Below the pieces are notes generated by a model that was given only the letters and a program-made list of their open reading frames with translations, did not search any database and was not told the origin of the DNA. 64,000 bases of DNA, taken from positions 1,705,501 through 1,769,500 of the forward strand of contig WPIO01000002.1 of NCBI GenBank assembly GCA_009760855.2, given 5' to 3'. This stretch comes from Cristatella mucedo. Taxonomy: Eukaryota > Bryozoa > Phylactolaemata > Cristatellidae. The position numbers and the translations under genes were made by a program. Shown piece by piece: positions 60,529-64,000 of the stretch (its first letter is position 1; each line of letters opens with the position of its first letter).

Positions 60529-61959
60529 GTAAGAGGCTCTGCGCCCCGTCACCCTTTTCGGGTGGCCGAAGAGCCACGCAGGCCGTCTCAGCTTGCGGCT
60601 CGTGGGCGACCTGTTCGCTCCAACCGTCGAGCTGCGCTCGGGTCGCGCCCACGGCGCAGCCATCGTTAGATTGCGGCGCCTCGCTTTTCCCCCAGTCAGC
60701 GCGGAAGGCCGCCGCGGCATCGGATGCTGACCGAGGCGGGCGCTCGCCCGCGCGCGCCCCGTCGACTCCGGTGCACTGCGAACTGCTGTAGCCGTTGTCC
60801 AGCCTTCCGTCGAGCTCGATGCAGCAGCTGCGCGGCTCGCGCGGCAAACGCTCGCTAGCGATTTCGCGGCGCCTCGTAGCGCCGGCTGTGACGCGGGCGA
60901 CTGCTGGACTGTGCCGCGGAATCCGGTCACGCGCGCTGGCAAAGATCAGCTAGCGATTGCGTCCTGCTCGAAGCCGCTGCCAGTCTGGCGGTGGCATCGA
61001 GCCGTGCAATGCTGAGCAGCCTGCTCTTTGGACGCAGAAGTCGCTGCATGCATGCATACAGACTGTCCTGCGAAGTCCCGGAAGACCTAGCTAGCTCAGC
61101 AGACCATAGCAATGACCGCTGGAGAGTAGTTGTGGAGTGACAGCAGCGGTCATCGATCCAGCTAGCACTGTGCACTCGACCCAATTACCGTCGCAGCTGG
61201 ACTCAGCTTTTAGGCTAATTTGCCTTAGTATCAATAGTTACTTTCTGAGCCTGCCCATGGTAAAAGTGGAAGCATGGGAAGCAGAGCAAGAAATGTGTGG
61301 TTGAAAGAAGAGAGTGGAAAACAAGATAGTGAGCTTCCTGGTCTGCATAGCCAGCAAACCTTCGTGCTACAATATCTTGCGGTCAGCTGGTGTTGCTGGC
61401 TGTTGCATCGGCAGGACATGTGCAGCTTCAGTGGCTGATGCGTGTCATCGAGCCTGCCCCACCCCTTAGAACCTAAATCTTATTCGACATACGACTAGCG
61501 AGCAGCTCGCCGAAATTTAATCCACTTTTTAGATGCAGACAAACCGTTATCACCCATCAATATACGTAGGTATGGGGAAGCATATAGTGTGGAAGTGAAG
61601 TTAATAATCTTATGCGCAGTCAATGCAAAGCATCACTCATTCTCTGCTAACCTTATTCTTGGCCCGGACTTGCGATCAATCGGTAGGCGTCAAAGAGCAG
61701 TTAGTGATCTACCCATCCACTTATTTGTTTAGCAACACAGATTCAGGAGTTGTGTGAGGCACTGGTATCCACAGTGAAGACAGTAGCTGGCAAGCCCTAC
61801 ATATTTAGTGCTCTCGTATGAGCAGTTTACTACCGCAGTACTAAAATGTACTATATAGGCATTGCATTGGAATTGCAATGTAAATCTGCGAATTACTCAA
61901 GTTTTTACCCTCACCAGAAAAATTAAATGCTTCAGTTAATTGGGCTTATTCTGTATTAT
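60529..61959 (+). other. First intron of copine gene 2
   Basis: GC-rich to about 61200, then AT-rich. No further exon or mobile element recognised before the SINE at 61960. Confidence 0.45.
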
Positions 61960-62085
61960 TAAACAGCTGATTTAACATCCTCGTTTATCTAGCCACAGCC
62001 TTGGTGGTTTTTGTCTGCTTCAGACTCGAACACACGACCTGGGCAATTAATTAAGAGCACCTTACTGTTGGTCTAATTTTCTGCA
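61960..62085 (-). mobile_element. Type A SINE, inverted
   Basis: AACAGCTGATTTAACATCCT, CGTTTATCTAGCCACAGCC, CAGACTCGAACACACGACCT, AGCACCTTACTGTTGGTCTA: tail, shortened body and tRNA-like head in inverted order. Confidence 0.7.
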
Positions 62086-62291
62086 ACACATCTGTATGTG
62101 GTTGCTGACAAACAAAGGCCATAGCTTAACGGTCAGTTACACTAATTTACTATGTTGTTCTCCATGTGGTCAGGGACTGGAAACACTGGCCCTTAGCAAA
62201 TACTTGTTTTGCCATGACATTGATGTTTGGCTACCCTCAGCATGTCAGCCGCTGAGTATGTAGCACACCAGGTGCTGAAGCACATACAAGG

Positions 62292-64000
62292 GATGATAAT
62301 AATAATAATAATAATAATCACTTGATAAAGCGCCCTCAGAGAACTTAATCTCTCTCTAGGCGCTTTACATTTGCTGCAAAGTGAAATGCAATGGAATGGT
62401 AAGTAAAATCATGCTTGAAAAACAAACGAAATGATTAATATGGTTAGGGGTGACATGCACAGGGTCAGCATGCAAATGTGGTTAGTGGCAGCATGCACAG
62501 TGTCAGCACGCATAAGCACATCAAGGACGAATCACAGGAACCCACTAAATGCTGTCCTAAATAGGTGTTTTTAGGTTCCTTTTAAATGTGGTCAGGTCAG
62601 GGGATGTTCTGACGCAGGTCGGGAGGGAGTTCCAGGCTTTGGGAGCATATGAACTAAATGCACGGTCTCCAAAGGATTTAAGGTTTGTACGAGGTATTTC
62701 TAGACTGTTGGATTCCGAAAAGCGGGTGGTACGATGCTTGGCCTGATGGGGTAGTATATCTGACAGATAGGCTGGAGCCATAGAATGAAGGGACCTAAAA
62801 GTGAGCGACAAAACCTTGAAGTCAATCCGTTGCTTGACTGGTAGCCAGTGCAGGTCGGCGAGAAGTGGAGTAATGTGGCAACTGCGACGCTCACGACAGA
62901 CAAGCCTAGCAGCAGAGTTTTGCACCAGCTGCAATCGCCTGATCGCACATGCTGGTAGGCCAGTAAGCAGTGAGTTGCAGAAGTCGAGACGGGATGTCAC
63001 GAATGCATGGACCAACTTAGATGTGGTATCTTTATCTAAACAAGCCCGAATTTTAGCAATGTTATGAAGCTGAAAATAGGCGGATTTGACTGTGGAGCTG
63101 ATATGGTCGTCTAACGAGAGGTCGCTTTGGAATATGACACCTAGATTCCGAGCTGATTCGACAGGAGATATGCTGGCAGAGCCAATTTTGAGAGTCAGCC
63201 TTTCCAATCTCTGGATCACACTGGGTTTGCCCATAACTAGTAAGTTAGTTTTATCATCGTTTAGTTTTAGAAAATTTGCTGCCATCCATGATCGGATGTG
63301 ATCAATGCATGCAGCAAGTGAGTTGAGAGAATTTGAGGTGCTCGAAGGCTGGGAGGGATCAAAGCAAAGGTACAACTGAGTGTCATCCGCATAGAAGTGA
63401 AAGCCTAGATTGTGCTTGGCAATCACATCAGCAAGAGGCAGAGTATAAACCGTGAAAAGAACCGGACCTAGCACGGAGCCCTGAGGTACTCCATATTTCA
63501 GAGGTACTTCAGATGATCTTTGTCCATTCACGTCAATACTCTGGAGTCTCCCACTGAGATAGGACCTGAATCACTGCAGAGCAGTGCCAGTGATGCCCAG
63601 GCGAGATGAGAGGCGCTCTAGAAGAACTTTGTGATCGATGGTAACAAAAGCTGCCGAAAGATCAAGCAAAACAAGCAGAGACACTCTACCCATGTCTGCA
63701 TTCCTAAGTAGGTCGTTGTATACCCGAAGCAATGCTGACTCTGTGGAGTGATTAGCTCTAAAGCCAGACTGGAACTTACTAGCAAGGTGTGAGGTTTCGA
63801 TATACGAGTTCAGCTGGTCCGCCACGACCCGTTCGAGTGTCTTTGATAGGAATGGTAGAAGGGAAACTGGGCGGTAGTTGCTCAAGTTCTCTTGGTCAAG
63901 TGTAGCTTTCTTGAGAAGTGGCCTGACTACAGCTTTTTTGAAAGGTGCTGGATGCATCTGTAAGAGTAAAGGTACATCTACTGATCCCTGGCTTTCAGCA
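62292..64000 (-). mobile_element. LINE-A, best-preserved copy (runs off the window)
   Basis: The minus-strand RT runs from the window end to 62557 with one in-frame TGA (63571-63573, where the family has a Trp before FRSYLSGRL). Motifs: [36 protein letters not shown] (the usual AFD is AFV), [41 protein letters not shown], then the CR1/L2/jockey-like C-terminal domain to LKTPI. The 3' UTR has no A tail. It ends in a hairpin (TAAAGCGCC ... GGCGCTTTA, around 62325-62370) and an ATT tail (62294-62318). Endonuclease and ORF1 would lie beyond 64000. Confidence 0.95.

Noticed and set aside
60322-60942. 206-codon minus-strand frame
   Set aside because: It overlaps the copine 2 first exon on the other strand in CpG-rich DNA, overlaps another long frame on the same strand and shows no recognisable domain.

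Overview
This is a window of nuclear DNA from an animal, most likely an invertebrate. The genes are split into small exons by long introns with GT-AG or GC-AG borders. Decayed non-LTR retrotransposons, tRNA-derived SINEs and long microsatellites fill most of the space between exons. Nothing looks bacterial, and the many long open frames made of dinucleotide repeats are not genes. I cannot name the species; the style fits a marine invertebrate such as a sponge or cnidarian (inference).

Layout. (1) 1-3002: a decayed reverse transcriptase relic and a SINE, then the last two exons (+) of a serine hydrolase of the FSH1/OVCA2 family. (2) 3142-10811: a minus-strand ankyrin-repeat gene, convergent with the hydrolase. 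It starts with a signal-peptide-like exon at 10811, and its last exon carries a probable 1-base deletion. (3) 10812-12420: a GC-richer promoter-like stretch. (4) 12420-22097: retroelement debris, a 73-bp inverted repeat and sequence I cannot explain. (5) 22098-48434: a copine gene (+) in 16 recognisable exons, with C2A, C2B and the von Willebrand A-like copine domain complete to the stop codon. Its first exon was not found. Three of its introns begin with GC, and one exon has a decayed duplicate 1.3 kb downstream. (6) 48435-60439: LINE fragments, a decayed multi-domain pseudogene on the minus strand, and a GC-rich stretch. (7) 60440-60528: a first exon typical of a copine, so a second copine gene probably starts here in the same orientation and runs out of the window. 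(8) 62292-64000: the best-preserved LINE copy (-), with one in-frame TGA.

Mobile DNA. Two related non-LTR families are visible. Family A (for example 62292-64000, 50262-51352, 36150-37890, 13010-14452) ends in a short hairpin followed by an ATT tandem tail. Family B (150-770, 25850-26105, 32286-32800, 41560-42310) is older. Two tRNA-headed SINE types are present. One type ends in a sequence that closely matches the LINE-A 3' hairpin, which suggests it is mobilised by LINE-A. This LINE/SINE partnership is the most system-like signal in the window.

The genes do not form a pathway together. Copines are calcium-dependent membrane-binding proteins, the hydrolase is a small cytosolic esterase-like enzyme, and the ankyrin protein is an uncharacterised scaffold.
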